DNA from: Kappaphycus alvarezii
Taxonomy: Eukaryota; Rhodophyta; Florideophyceae; Gigartinales; Solieriaceae
Direction of reading: 5' to 3'
Assembly: GCA_002205965.3 (NCBI GenBank)
Contig: NADL03000001.1
Location: 744,001 to 808,000, forward strand
DNA: 64,000 nt
Positions within the stretch are counted from its first letter, which is position 1. Every line of letters starts with the position of its first letter. Both the position numbers and the translations under genes were made by a program. This document shows, one piece after another, positions 46,126-58,883 of this stretch. Under the pieces are notes generated by a model. The model did not search any database and was not told where the DNA came from. It saw nothing but the letters and a program-made list of their open reading frames with translations.

Positions 46126-46294
46126 TGAGAATTTGCGATCGCTTGGAATCCATCGCAATCTGTTGAACTTAGTCCAAAGAATTGCTGAATTTATTTTCGA
46201 TGTCACCCACGAATATCTTTTGTATGTGTTAAATATATTTAATACCTTAAACGAGAATTTTAACATTGAAGAAGAAGCAGTAACGATCGATTAA
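45983..46294 (+). CDS. Hypothetical small protein or exon, unrecognised
   Basis: 103-codon plus-strand frame, AT-rich codons, with GIHRNLLNLVQRIAEFIFD. It could be linked to a further frame at 46585-46896 (103 codons, one hydrophobic segment ILLGYIFGQLITIIG) as exons of one gene, but neither has recognisable motifs. In DNA this AT-rich, frames of this length are somewhat unusual but not decisive. Confidence 0.2.
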   Translation: MRGNIFSNEPIICYLMYHTIFSPAINTLALNNFMGWRTSERPDILESVENLRSLGIHRNLLNLVQRIAEFIFDVTHEYLLYVLNIFNTLNENFNIEEEAVTID

Positions 46295-46896
46295 AAATAG
46301 TTGCACTATTCAATTAGGTCAGTTAAAGAAAATGAACCTGCTAAATTTTTCATTATAATTTATGGAATTTTTTACGCTTTTATTTCGCGCCTCTATATAA
46401 AAAGAGGTTTTGATTAGTTTACATTGCTCTATACATATATGTCTATATAAGGTCAGAATATGTCCAACCACGAGAAGTACAGGGAACACAAAACGTTTTA
46501 TTCTTGTCTTCTTTTTGAATTTCATCTTTTCCAGGAAGTAACCAGATTTTCAGAAAATCTACTCGGAAATATAGAACTTTAATAATGAACTTACACAAAA
46601 AAGTATTTATGAATCGCAAATCAAAGAATAGTCTCAAAGCACAAGTTGAAATGGAAACTACTAATAATGGCCCTATCTTCATCCTCTTAGGGTACATCTT
46701 TGGACAGCTTATTACCATAATCGGTAGATGTAGAGTATTGTACTTGGTAATCTCAAGCGAGTATATTATTCCTATCTTTCGCCACATTATTTCCTTATTA
46801 AAGCTAATTATTGAAATGGAACATGATTTTTCCGTTTTGGAAACACCATTACGTAGAATACAGACATATTTTTGGCTTCCTGAAAGGGTAGTGTAG

Positions 46897-49194
46897 TGTT
46901 CAGAGGACCTGTAGAGAACAAGCCTCATAATATCAGTAAATAATAATTTCAAAAAACCTCCGAAAATACTTCACAGTTTACTGAGGGTTTCCTTATGCGT
47001 ATGATCGGAAAATATTTGATTGAAAAGAATAATTACCGCATTTGTTCGCAGCCCGAATTGTTGTAAGTATTTTAAAGAATTTTAAGAGTACCTTAGGAAG
47101 ATATCTAAGGTTTATGTGACCACTATATCTTGGAAAACGCGATAGTGCGAAGAAGTGTCTTCGACTATAGCGGTTGTAATTCACAGTAATGACACGGTTT
47201 TCGCGAGATCGGGAACTTTGGTATCTCTATTTTTTTTGCGGGTTTCATTAGAATTTTGAAAAATCTCTAGTGTAGCATGTCAGACAGCACTGATCATGTT
47301 GAGTTCGATGTTAAAATTCGAAATTCTTCATAATACCCTTATAATTCTGAACCATTAGAATCACAACAGAATATCCAGACATTTTGTTGAAAAGAGGCTC
47401 ATTCTTTTCTACGGTGAATTTGCGGCGCAGATGTGCCAATAATAATTATAATATTTTGAAATATTCTTATTTCGTCAGTAAATTATTTGTTTCCTTCCTA
47501 TAATCTTCTGTTTAATTGAAAATTATTCTTACCGTAAATTCAAGTTGGAATTAAATATTACGTTCAATATGGTCTTAATTTTAGTATACTTCTTCTAATA
47601 CTGTTATTCTTTTACCGCAAAAATCTTAATTTTTTTGCACGTCTGGAAATGATTCTTTATAGCAGCAACATAATTTCATTACTGTTCTACTAAATTATGC
47701 ACAATAAAATCATTATTTCAATAAATTTTTAATCAATTTAAATTTTTCAACTATGAAGTGGCTTTGTATAGTTTTTTCTGATTTCAAGAAATATTGAGTC
47801 GGAAAATATTTGAAAAGATTAGAAATATACGCGTATATGTTATAGGAGGGTATCATTTTGAATACGTATAAACTGATTCCGCCGCGGCAGTTGATTCTGT
47901 CCTCAGAACACTAAAAATAAAAGTTTTCAGATTTCCAAGCATGCCTTTATATATACGAACCTCCATTTGGCCGAAATGCTCGATTTGAATCAATCGATAT
48001 CATATCCTGTTGGTCGTGAGAGTTCTACCCTTTCCATCGTCTAAATATTTACAGCCTCCGAAGGCACAAGTTTTGGCCCGAGGATATAAAGGATTTCAAA
48101 TAATTATATGTTTCAAGTATAATCACTACGTTTCGAGAAAACATTTTATTTTTCTGCTAAACCAGTTAAATTTATAAATTATTCCTTTATCTACTTCTGT
48201 TCTCATCACAAAAAGTACAGTCATAATTGAGTACAAAAAGGTACGCTGCGCATTTCGGTGCCTGATGGAGGATGAAAGAAATACTTACGAGCCAAGTGGA
48301 AGCGAGGGATTTATCCAAAATCTACAATCTACGCAAACAGAGCTTCGAAGGGAGGGATAAGTATCTATGAGACACACCAGGCCTTTGTGACACGGTTTTT
48401 TGTCCAAATTGTCGTTGAAAAAGAGCGATGTGAGACTAAAGTTGAAAAATCCTACTCGCAAAGGTTGAAAAAGGTGACAAAAAGGATATCAAGTCAATTT
48501 AATTTGAAAATTGTCCCTTAAAAATGATTATTACTAAGTATTCGAGAATTTTCTAAGGTCGTCATCGCTTATTATATGCGAAGCGTTCACACTGGGAATT
48601 TTACCTAGTATAAAACTTTTTTCGGGGTTCAGCCGCTTAGAGAACCCATTTGGTTTTTGAAAAGATCCCAGTATCTCTTCACACCGTTACGCTTATAATG
48701 GCGAAATCGAGTCCTGTATTCCTGCGTTTTTGTAAAATGCTCATCCGATAGAAAATTTTCTAGATATATTAATACATTCATTATTAATATTAACTAATAG
48801 ACGAAAAATTGATTCAACGATCGACGATCATTTATTCGATATTTGCCTGCCAAAAGTCGAGACTATGAAAAGCAGAAGGTCCATTTGAAAACTATGACTC
48901 GTTCTTAAATTTATTTATTTTCTGTTGTTACTCAATCTTTCCAATATATGATGAAAACACTTTACTCTCAACTGTGATTCCAGCTACAAGGTACGAAATT
49001 AAGAAAGTTGTAAGGATGGTATTTTTAATGTTTCTGGGATACTAATAAAGTTTTAATCGCATTGAATATTTCTTTAGGTCTATATTACAAAAAATAAAAC
49101 TATTGCGTTATGTTTTTAGTATTGCTTTGAAAAGCTTAATTCAGTTAAGTCCTAAGCTTACTAATTTCTAAAATTTATAACCAAAACAAATTTC
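46897..49194. other. AT-rich, no recognisable gene
   Basis: About 2.3 kb without a frame longer than roughly 65 codons and no motif found. Confidence 0.55.
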
Positions 49195-49533
49195 CTAACC
49201 TCTTTGAGAGCTCCCTACAGTTTCTTTAGATTTCTTCTTCGGTGCAAGTTCTATAAAGAATCCACGAAATCGAGTTTCTTTTTTACCTTTTATTTGTACA
49301 TCTTTTACTTTTTCAAGCCAAGTACAAATTTTGCATCCAACTTTGGAGTATTCGTTCTCTATCATATGCATCAAATCCCATTTTTTATTTATTCTAACTT
49401 CCTTTCCAATTCTGGAATTGAAATGAACAACAAACCAGTTCTCATCTTCTATCCTGTCAAAATATAAGAATTTTTTTATTTCGTGGTGACCTTCTATAAT
49501 TCTCTTATGTTCTTCTTTTGCTAGCTGAGACAT
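49195..49533 (-). CDS. Small basic/charged protein, hypothetical
   Basis: 112-codon minus-strand frame with ATG at 49533. The translation is mixed and globular-looking rather than low-complexity: KFLYFDRIEDENWFVVHFNS, EVRINKKWDLMHMI, VGCKICTWLEKV and RFRGFFIELAPKKKSK, with a lysine-rich tail. Two cysteines as C-K-I-C. No family recognised. It is isolated in AT-rich DNA. A real small gene or fragment of a mobile-element protein are both possible. Confidence 0.4.
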   Translation of the reverse strand: MSQLAKEEHKRIIEGHHEIKKFLYFDRIEDENWFVVHFNSRIGKEVRINKKWDLMHMIENEYSKVGCKICTWLEKVKDVQIKGKKETRFRGFFIELAPKKKSKETVGSSQRG

Positions 49534-52500
49534 CTAATAGGACAAACTCTTTTTACTGTAGGCAAGTTGAGTCGAGTTAAAAAAGAGAGTTGAGTTGTAA
49601 AACTGCATTATATAGCCGAGAATTATCAGCTCAAAAGTAAATATATATACAATCAGATACGCTTACAATAAGAATATGCTTCCAGCACAATTTTTTATAG
49701 TTTTAATTAAAAAATGTGCGTAAATATTGTTCCAAGATCTTAAACATAATTTAAAAATCAGAGTAATAAAAACGATTTTCTACGCTGTTCACCTGAAAAT
49801 AACTTTTCTTAAATAAATTTTATATTTCGAAAAGACTTCCAGACCTAGGAAACCAAACAACTCACTTAATGTTCACAGAAGGAAATATTTTATGCAGACA
49901 TACAAAAAAGTTAACTACCAGTTAACTCTACTAATTTCACACATTATTTCCAGCTTAAATAATTCAATGAAACATCACATAGTCATCATTGTTTCTTTAT
50001 TTTAATTACCAAAGACTTTTCAAAATAAAGTTCTATAGCTTTCTTTCTCCTCCTCTGAAATCATAACGGAGCCTTAGCAGAATATGTCCGTTAATTTAGA
50101 GATAATTGGCCAGAAGAAACACGTTCAATGATGAAATTTCTTTTCTCAAATTACTATTCATACATGCACATTATTTCGAAAAATATACATTTCATTATTA
50201 CTACAACCGAGCGCCTTAAAATTTGGGTCATCGTGCTTTTTTTAAGCTTTGCTTACTCTTTAGCATCATAATGTAAATAGAAACCTGAAAAAATACGATA
50301 ACTTATATAGATAGCAGCTTTCTGGAATTAGCGCCCTTATCAGTTGAAAAGAAATTTATTTGGTGTCTACCTACGATGAAGTATGGAAATAAGGTTTTAA
50401 TTTTTTAGGCTAAATATACCTCTTATTATCACATATATTTGCTTGATTTGACATTTTCAATTGAAAATCTGCACAATACATATACCACCAGACTGATACC
50501 CTAGCTATCTATTTTTAAGACGCTCTTATATGTCGGGAGGAAAATTGTGAGTTCACGATTTTTTGTAGACCAGAACGGGAAACAAAGTCACACTATGGTA
50601 GTCATTCTGAAATTGTCGTTTTTAATCCTTCACCAAAAGAAACGTACCAGACGTTCTGTATTTATCGAAAAGCAAGTTAATGCAGTGCTGGAGGCGTCAA
50701 GAAAGTTTTGAGCCTTTGAAGGAAAGAATTTTTACTCGATTCAGAGTCATCAACACAGAGATAGAATTTATCGTCAGCATACGATGATTACGCCGTTCTC
50801 AAAATTGTAATTCTCAGTCAGGGATGGTTATCTGAACGTATCATTATCAAATTTATGTACCTTATCAACATTCAAGTTCACTGCGTCACCGCGCTAAAAT
50901 TTCAAGCAAAGTATAGTCCTTCACCAAAAGTGACTATTTTTCACTTCAGTACGCACTAGAGAAAATATTTAAGCGAAATTTTCAACAACAATCGCCGGCA
51001 TGGGTTCGCCGGCATGGGTTCTTGGGCATGAAAAATTCAGAGAGAAAAGCTGTAACTTTAATTTTTGGCTTCCGGCCACTTAATCCCAGCATCGACTAAT
51101 CTTCGGAGATCATATTCTGCATTTTCTGCTTGAGAATACTGATTCTGGATTTGGCAGGGAGAACTGAATAAGAATCAGAATAGAACATACAAAAGTTACT
51201 TATTAATTATAAGTCTTTGTTTAGAAAAGCTGCCCACATTTCAAAGCTTTATCGGCGATGTTATCATACACAAAGAGTCTTGATTCTGTGTGTACCACTG
51301 CAAAATATCCTTGTACTCTATGCTACATCAAAATCACCCTCATGTAAATAAACAATCGTTATTTACACCTTTCCTTACGACAGAGACGGCCTTACTCCAG
51401 TATCTTCTTGACGAACTGCGGCTTCAACACAGCCTTCGCGCGCATTGTAAATTAACAGGGCTGCAATAAGCATTTGAAACTATCGTAATTTCTATTTTTG
51501 ATATACAGAATCCTTACTCCTGTGCAATACGGTACACATATTTATAGCTTTTAAGGATAGAGATATTCTAAATAAAAAATTCCTTTACTGCAATGGCTAG
51601 GACTAAACACATTGGCGGACAAATGACGATCAGTTTCACCTCTGATATTACCTCTCTGGTCTTTTTTAGTTTCTTCAAGCTGAAAGTGAAACGAAACTTT
51701 ACATAGTATTTTTTAACACTGAAATGTTACATTAAACTGTCTTAACAGTAACTGTTACAAGCTAGTGTACTGTAAAGCGATAGGGAAAAATAAACGAAAA
51801 TATGTAATAAGGAGATGAGAGACGTTCATACTACTGCACTCTACTGCCAGTAGTTATTTTCATCTTCAGAGAGACTTTTTTTGTTAATTACAAATTATGT
51901 TCTACTGCTGCTCATGCCGCATTAAAGATTTATGCTACATCAATACTTGGCAATGAAATAACTTCTCAACTGTGGATGATACAATATCCACAGAAAACTA
52001 TCCCAGGACAACCAAATAAAAGCATTCAAAAAGGAAAAATAAAAGAAAATAATATACGAAGATCATATTTACATATAAGAGTCTGAAATAGTGTGGAGGG
52101 CATGGATTTATTGGCATATTAGCATGAATTTAACACAAGGCAAAATCAAATTTCTATTGGATAAGCTTTCTGCTGCTGTTGATAGCTAATGTTCTTCCTG
52201 GGTAGCTTCCAAAACAGGAATCATAAATTTACAGTATCTCAACAAAAGTAGTATATTCTAGGGACTGTTTTCCTCTACATAGAGTATACCCGAGAGTGCT
52301 GATCCGAAGGTTCGGGAAGTAAACAGCTGATGGTATTACTGCTGGAGCCATCTCACCTCTGAGCCACCACCACCACACTTCTCAACCTGAACCACATTCT
52401 ACAAACTTCTCAAACTGAACAATCACCACCGCACCTCTCACCCTGCTCCTGCACTACGAAAACACTCACCCTGGGAAAACTACTCCTCACCTCAAAGTAT

Positions 52501-53799
52501 CCCATTCGACTTTAGCTCAACCTCTCTGCCATCACGCTGTGCCAGTACTATCTGCTGCTGTTATCATGCTCAAGTCGTAACCACTAGAAAAACTATATTA
52601 GACTCAACAGTGTACTACTCAGAGACAGCTACAAAATGCCACGTCGACTTTTAGCTAAACAAGAGCCTCTGGACTATAACATTTCCCTGTCCTGGACGAC
52701 GCTAAAATAGAGCACATACCAGGCTGAAATATAATACGTGGGTAGATGCTTGGGTGTGTGTGCAAACCGCCCGAGCACGGGGGAACTTCCGAGAGCAGAA
52801 GAGTCAGAAAAAGTCGAAAGACCATAATCAAGAGCCCTCCGGGATTTGAAACCATTCTAGGAGTGAAAGGAGGAAGCTCGAAGCTATTTATAATCTTTAT
52901 CTAACGGAACCCCAGAGGTCGAGCTTTTTCGGCGGATAATGATGAGAAATTAAAATTTTATCTAAGTTCTAAGCGAACTGGCGATCTGATACGGTTTTGC
53001 AAATTCGATAAATTCGTAGTTTGACCGAACAAATTCCCACGAGAGATAGAGCTCGCAACAGGTGCGAATAATGTTTCTATTTAGTATTATCCCATAAGTA
53101 TCCTTGTACGGATCATTCGCGCGTGTGCTAGGTTCACGCAAAGGTGTGATATTGGTGGCTGTGATCTTTTAACACCCAAAGTTTCTGATTAGGGCAGAGT
53201 TTCCAAAATATAGGTGATGCTTCACGTTAGTTTTGGTGCGCTACAATTGAACCTGGTCTACGCAGGGAATAGTTAGTCAATCGCAGATAAGGCAACTCAC
53301 CCGGAGAGTCTTTTCGGCGGTCCAAAGTCCGACGCTTTCTTTCTTTCAATCGCAGATTCAAGCTTGAAAAGTACAAAAAACGACTTGCCACAGCTCGGCC
53401 GCATTCCAGATAGTTGAAGTCGCTCGGTTATTATGACAGCGTCTTTTCATCGCTCACTACCAGGTTAAAGATGAAAAAATACAAAAGATTTATTGGGCCC
53501 CCCATCAAAATTATTTTTTTTTAAAAAAGAGGCGTGCCATTAGAGCAACTCATCATTCCTAATGCGCGCGGTCCATGACCATCTGTTGCACGACAAAACA
53601 CCGCAATGAAAACTGGATTATTACCAGGAGATTTCTGATGTATGATTCCTATTGCGCCTTGGTCAACATTATAACGGTTTAATCCAAAACATTATTGAAT
53701 TCGAGATGGTACGTAATCATACGTAAGCAGAATTGCTACCTTGTTGGCAAAGGAAGTCCCCTACAACCACAACTGCTGGCATGGTCAACTCCAGTTTCC
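49534..53799. other. AT-rich, gene-poor; C-rich then G-rich patch near 52.3-52.9 kb
   Basis: Over 4 kb without a convincing frame. Contains a tandem 14-bp duplication (CGCCGGCATGGGTT twice, 50993-51020). Positions 52330-52600 are C-rich on the plus strand (CCACCACCACCACAC at about 52364), and 52770-52890 are G/A-rich. GC content rises from about 52.3 kb. Confidence 0.5.
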
Positions 53800-54664
53800 C
53801 GCTCACCCTAGCTGGGTTACAAATGCTTCTACACCATTTCTTTCGAAACAATTCCTCACCTCGACGCCATGTGAGCAAGAACTGCGGTTGTCAACAATCA
53901 TCGCTATCTGGCCGAATGAATCAATGTGCGTTCCCGGTACCACAGTTGTTCGTCGCATACCTGCGACAAATTTCTCAGACCCAGGAATCCATTCACGTCT
54001 TTGTCGTTGAGGTGCATTTCCGCGATAAATGCGTGTTCCTCATCTACTTCATCACTTTCTCTCGTGATTCGCCCGCAATTGCTTCCGACGAACAAGGTAG
54101 CAGGACTCCCTTCATTCTTTGCATCATAAACATAGGAACCTACTATACGGAGCAGCTGGCCAGCTGGCGATGTAGCACCATGATGTAGTATCTGAATGCG
54201 GTCTGCCACAGAGCTTATTCCAACCTGATCACACAACACACAAAGTGATGAGAACGAAATGCAAAATTCCTCCTAACTGCCAGCGGGATCTTGAATGTAG
54301 TGAAAGGCAGGAAAAAAGCTCACTTCTTCTCTCTTACCCGTCCATTTTCCCATGCCGATATTTCTTTAGCTAGAATACTGAATTGTTCCAGCAGGCAATC
54401 GACTGAGACCCGAACAACGTGTGGGAGGACTCCCCTTGCTGGCAGATAATCTTGCTTACCATCGAATGTCTTCTGTCTTGCTAGTCTTCGCAAAGTTCGT
54501 TGAAGAAGGACGCAAAACTTGTGGCGTAGAAAGGTTTTGAGATACTCTACAGTATCATCGGAGATGGTTCTACCTCTCCACGCGAGTTCTGAATTCACAT
54601 CAGTGCGCCGTTCCATGTTGACAATTTTTGCACTAAGTTTTGAATGGCACTCGTAAATCTTCAC
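53800..54664 (-). CDS. Possible spliced gene, unrecognised, minus strand
   Basis: Two minus-strand frames could be exons. The first (about 54664-54332) encodes DTVEYLKTFLRHKFCVLLQR and VRVSVDCLLEQFSILAKEI and ends at a consensus-like donor GTGAGC. The second opens after ATCAG and encodes VGISSVADRIQILHHGATS, GQLLRIVGSYVYDAKNEGS and HLNDKDVNGFLGLRNLSQ, followed by GTATGC, another potential donor. The first intron would be about 100 bp. A further frame with SFGQIAMIVDNRSSCSHGVE follows. No domain recognised. Exon boundaries are inference from splice-like signals only. Confidence 0.35.
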
Positions 54665-56003
54665 GTTCCGTTCCGTTCAATCTCTGTAAATGACTTACGT
54701 AATCGCTTCTTGTCCACAACGCCACTCCCCCTTTTTGCAACTCCAACTACCCTCTCCCACTCGCTCTCAGATGAGAACGAGAAAATGTCATCCGTCCGGA
54801 CTGTTGGCATCTCAACGAACATTCGCCACTGCAGACAAGGGTTTTGTTAATAGAGATCCTCCTCTTCGACTCTTAATATGTGACCTGGAAGGACCTCAAC
54901 ATCCCTCCGATCCGTCGTAGACAACATCACCATCACTCAGTGCTTCATACTCAGGACTGCAAAGGCGAGTATCCGCTGTCCAGCGTTGTTCAGATAATCT
55001 TCACATGCTTTGAAGCTCTTGAACGAAGCTTTCTACCATATAGTGGAACCACTATCAAGCTCCCACAAGACCTCCACCACATCTTTCGGAGTTGGTATTG
55101 TCATCATCATTTCGGCATGAGCGCGCCTTTATCATACTAGAAGAGATGTTCCGTGAGCCTTTCAACAGTGAGGGAAGCGACCCTTGCTTACCAGAAGTCA
55201 GGAAATTAGGTAACGCGGGAAGGATACGGAAAATTGGGATAAGAAGGGACGGCCGGAAGGTCTTTTTGTGTTGAATGGTTTGCACCCTTTGATTGAATGG
55301 AGATTGGCGGTAAGATCGAAAACTTGGCAGACCTGCCAGAGATTCAATGTACGGCGACAAAATTCCGACCAAATGAGCGTTACTAAGACATAAAAATCAA
55401 TTGAAATTTCATTGAAAAGAACTTTCTTTTCTTCATTAAGGTGCAGGTATAAGTATCTTTTGTAAACCTGGCAATGAACTTAGAGTAGCACTGACTGGCA
55501 GTCAGATTTTCTGTTGATCGCTCAGTGCGACACAAACTTCTTTTTGTCTTCGCTCTCAGAACAAAAGTCGAAGTACCAAGCTGGTTAAATTGTCGAGAAT
55601 GGGAGTGGGAAGGAAGCGGTCCTCGAAGGAAGCAATCAAGTATCAAACAGTTGACCAACAAGCAAGAGATGGCTTCGGCTCTACGGAGCAACTCCCTCAC
55701 AACTCAATACTGAAGCAAGTATTCGTGCCTTCCCCACAGGAAGAGTAATGCGCAAGGCAAAGCGAATCAAGGAAGGTGAATTTGATATTCATTTTGAAGA
55801 GAGGTGAATGAACGAGTTGAAGGACTTGAATCACTACGATGGGACGACGAACATGTAGAAAGGAACAAATATTTCCCCAATGCCCGTCGGAAGACGAGCC
55901 CGAATCAAAGGCCTGTACTCATAATGTCTTCTTTTCTATCTCGAGCGAAACAGTGCGATAACCCTCAAAAACTGCAAATGCCAAAAATCCGAAACTCCAG
56001 AGT
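54665..56003. other. Coding-looking but unresolved region with skew flip near 55.1 kb
   Basis: Frames on both strands overlap (plus 55092-55274, plus 54880-55140, minus 55055-55372), none with recognisable motifs. The plus strand is C-rich at 54710-55080 and G-rich at 55140-55270 and 55590-55640. Confidence 0.4.
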
Positions 56004-57308
56004 ATGTCTGAAAATGAGGATGGCTCTGATTTGAAAGCTTCCGATCATGCTGAGATGGAGGCTGGTCAGCCTTGTAGGAGTATTGATGTCCAAGCTGGGG
56101 ATGAACGGTCAAATATCGAGGAAAAGAAGTGTTTGTCATGGCTTCATTCTGGATCTGTATCTTGCCCTATATCAGAAGAAGCCCTGCGTCAGTATCTTTC
56201 CAATCTAGAAGGAGGAATCAAACGTAGCTGGCTAAGAAGTATTGTGGATATTACCGACAGGTTGAACATCATTAAATCCGACATTGCAAGGTTAAGGAAA
56301 GAAGTGCAAGAGTTGCGTGCAGCTGGAATTAAAAACCACCAAATTAGTCCAAAGTGTACGCCACTGAATGACTCACAAGGACGAGACAAAATATGCAAAG
56401 TGGATTTTCGATTATAAATCGCTCTCTCGTGTGTTTTGTTGCGTTATTCGCGATATGATGAACAAAGTCATGATTGAGGGAATTGAAACTCCCGAAAAAA
56501 TGGAAACTGACACCATAAAGGCCCTCATGTTTGCAATACTTCCTGGTCAGTCACGAACGACTTGAAGGGAGAGGATTCCCAAGATACACAGTTCATTTCG
56601 TCGCCAATAAGTGGTCAGCGCAATATTCAAAGCGCAAATGAACCGCTTTGAGAAATTCCTCCCTGTCTCGGAACAGACGACATGCGGGAAGATCATTTGG
56701 ATAATGTCATCAACAGCACGGCGACCTCCGAAAAAAATCGTACAATAGACTCTCGTGATCAATCAGTGTCTCAGTGCACAAAGGATAGCACATCAGCTGG
56801 CCAGATCAGTGATACAGGAGATCGAGCAGAATTGAGCACCCGAGATGGTTACGATCAAAGTTAATCACTATGGAAGACATTGACGCTGCCCAGCGTCGAC
56901 ACGAGGAATCATCAAACGCTAAAGAAAAGGACAAGGAAGGTACAAAATCTCGAGAGAGCGGAGGCTCCGAAGCATGGTAAGAAATCAAAAAAGTACCGAA
57001 TCGAGCTGATATTTCGAGGTACGGCGCCTGGAAGTTGTTCAGTATCGCGAAGGGATTTTTGCACGAGCGGCGAAAAGCTGCTATGATTGAATTTGTTCGA
57101 AGAGTTCTTGTATCTTTTTGCACCATGGGATGCTGTCACTGTCGGTAAATCAGAAAGCTCTCCGGGGTTCGTCAAGTTCAGGTGGGCGCATCCCCAATTA
57201 GCACGATCTTTACGACGTAGAGAACTCTCACAGACAACAGAAAAAACCCGTCAATACGAAAAATGCAGATCAACACAATGGCGACCTTCTATCAAAGCCT
57301 CATAGAAA
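56004..57308 (+). CDS. Possible multi-exon plus-strand gene with coiled coil, unrecognised
   Basis: First segment from ATG 56004 encodes an acidic start (MSENEDGSDLKASDHAEME) and a coiled-coil-like region with TDRLNIIKSDIARLRKEVQE (about 56258-56320). Later open segments at 56368-56565, 56682-56864 and from ATG 56871 (MEDIDAAQRRHEESSNAKEK) are in different frames. After GSEAW comes GTAAGAA, a good donor-like signal; the sequence downstream encodes SRYGAWKLFSIAKGFLHERR. A spliced gene of short exons or a decayed one would both explain this. No function can be given. Confidence 0.3.
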
Positions 57309-58448
57309 GTCTTAGTCCATCATTGTATTGGTTACTCACAGGATTCGGGTAGTTCCGCAACGGAGGAGTCCGGAAGCACAAAAGTGGCGAAGTCAAAGTT
57401 TTGCGACGGGCGATCAATCTAATTGATTGTGGCAGGCCGGTTTATAGCTGCGTTCACCCGCTGCAATGACAAGCAGTACAATATTCTCCGTTTCTCGGAA
57501 GCCAAAACCGATGTCTCTTCGCAGTATCGATGCAGTTTCCATTCTTTTGCGAGTCTCGCAAGAATATTCACACGAACTTTCGATAGGCCACATATCTGAA
57601 GCCGTTACAGGAGAAAAGAGTGGGTTGATTTCAAATTTCATGATTTAACACTTGAGAACCTTATGCCTGGGACATGCGACCGGAAGTAGAGCTTGTCGAG
57701 TCGCTGTCTTAGAACGGCAGATGTAGAATATGATAGAATCAAGGTGCAACTTCAGAGAGAAACATCGGGGAATTTAGGCCTAGGAACACGAGAGGAGGAA
57801 CAGATATCCGATCTGACGGCCATGGGAGGTGTTTACGCGGTCTAATTTGCTGCCACTGACAATATGGGATCTGATCTGGCCAGCTCATTACAAAGAAACT
57901 GATACTGCCAGCAAAGTAGCTGCTTAGTTGTCAGCATCTGAAGCGTGTTAAATAAATACGAACCACAGCATGTACCTGATAGTTCACTATACACATGTGT
58001 TCCTTCGGAGTATCAGTTATGAACTGAATTCTCTCTTACTTCTGAACAGTGCTGGTTGAGGACGAATTCGGAGACAGTCCGATGTTTCGGCGGCGACTGC
58101 GGCTGTACGGACGGGAGATGGGGCGGAAAGACCGTGTTCGTACGGGCGTGTTTGCGATTAGTTAGCAACACATGGGCAGGGGAATTGAGATTTCGCCGAT
58201 GAGTAAGACAGGAGCTAGTGTATCCATGCCACAAGCATTGGTTGAAGAATGGCCCTATGCTGAGAAATCCCCGATTGAACGAGTATCTACAGTGCACAGA
58301 TCCATGGATCTGACGCATACGACGACCCTCAAACTTTTTGTCAAATTTTAAGAAAAAAATGTTGTATGGGGAAGCCATCAATGAATAATATTGAAGCGCA
58401 ACGATACTGTCGTGTGGACAATTTTTAACTAAATATATATAGATATAT
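57309..58448. other. Intergenic, no recognisable gene
   Basis: Short frames (57414-57641 minus, 58013-58498 minus) lack motifs; the latter is largely opposite the retroelement start. An ATATATATAGATATATAT run ends at 58450. Confidence 0.45.
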
Positions 58449-58883
58449 ATGCAATCACCTGGCGCCACTCCCTCTCTTCCAACAGCATATGATGTCACGG
58501 TGAGAATTCAGTACCGTCCCGGAGTTATCCGCCGCTCTGCCCAAGGCCTCAGTGCCGCTGCTGATATCGCTGATGCTGACAAACTCCTCGCTTACAACCG
58601 CCAGATCCGGAATGTCCTGCACCTATTACCCTCCGACCCACACCCTGCCCTAGGCTGGCAGTTTATACCGCTCGCGTTCGATACGTTCGGCGCAATGTCC
58701 ACGCGAACTGCACAAGTGTTGAAGGACCATGCCACCCGGATCTCTTACAGATCCGATTCTACACCAGCCACAATTCTGCACCAGTTGCGTCAGCGTCTCG
58801 GTTTTGATGTGTGGTCTATTGTGGCCGCTGCCATTTTCGCTCGCATTCCGCCAGCGCGGGGCGTCCAAACTGTGATACAGTAA
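58449..58883 (+). CDS. Endonuclease-like C-terminus of non-LTR retroelement, open fragment
   Basis: 144-codon open frame. It contains AYDVTVRIQYRPGVIRR (second acidic block), GLSAAADIADADKLLAYNRQ (candidate catalytic lysine), WQFIPLAFDTFGAMSTRTAQ and LRQRLGFDVWSIVAAAIFAR, ending TVIQ-stop. Matches the C-terminus of the copies ending at 10950 and 13533 in order and spacing. The preceding zinc motif and RT are absent, so it is a strongly 5'-truncated insertion beginning next to an AT microsatellite. Probably not expressed on its own. Confidence 0.7.
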   Translation: MQSPGATPSLPTAYDVTVRIQYRPGVIRRSAQGLSAAADIADADKLLAYNRQIRNVLHLLPSDPHPALGWQFIPLAFDTFGAMSTRTAQVLKDHATRISYRSDSTPATILHQLRQRLGFDVWSIVAAAIFARIPPARGVQTVIQ

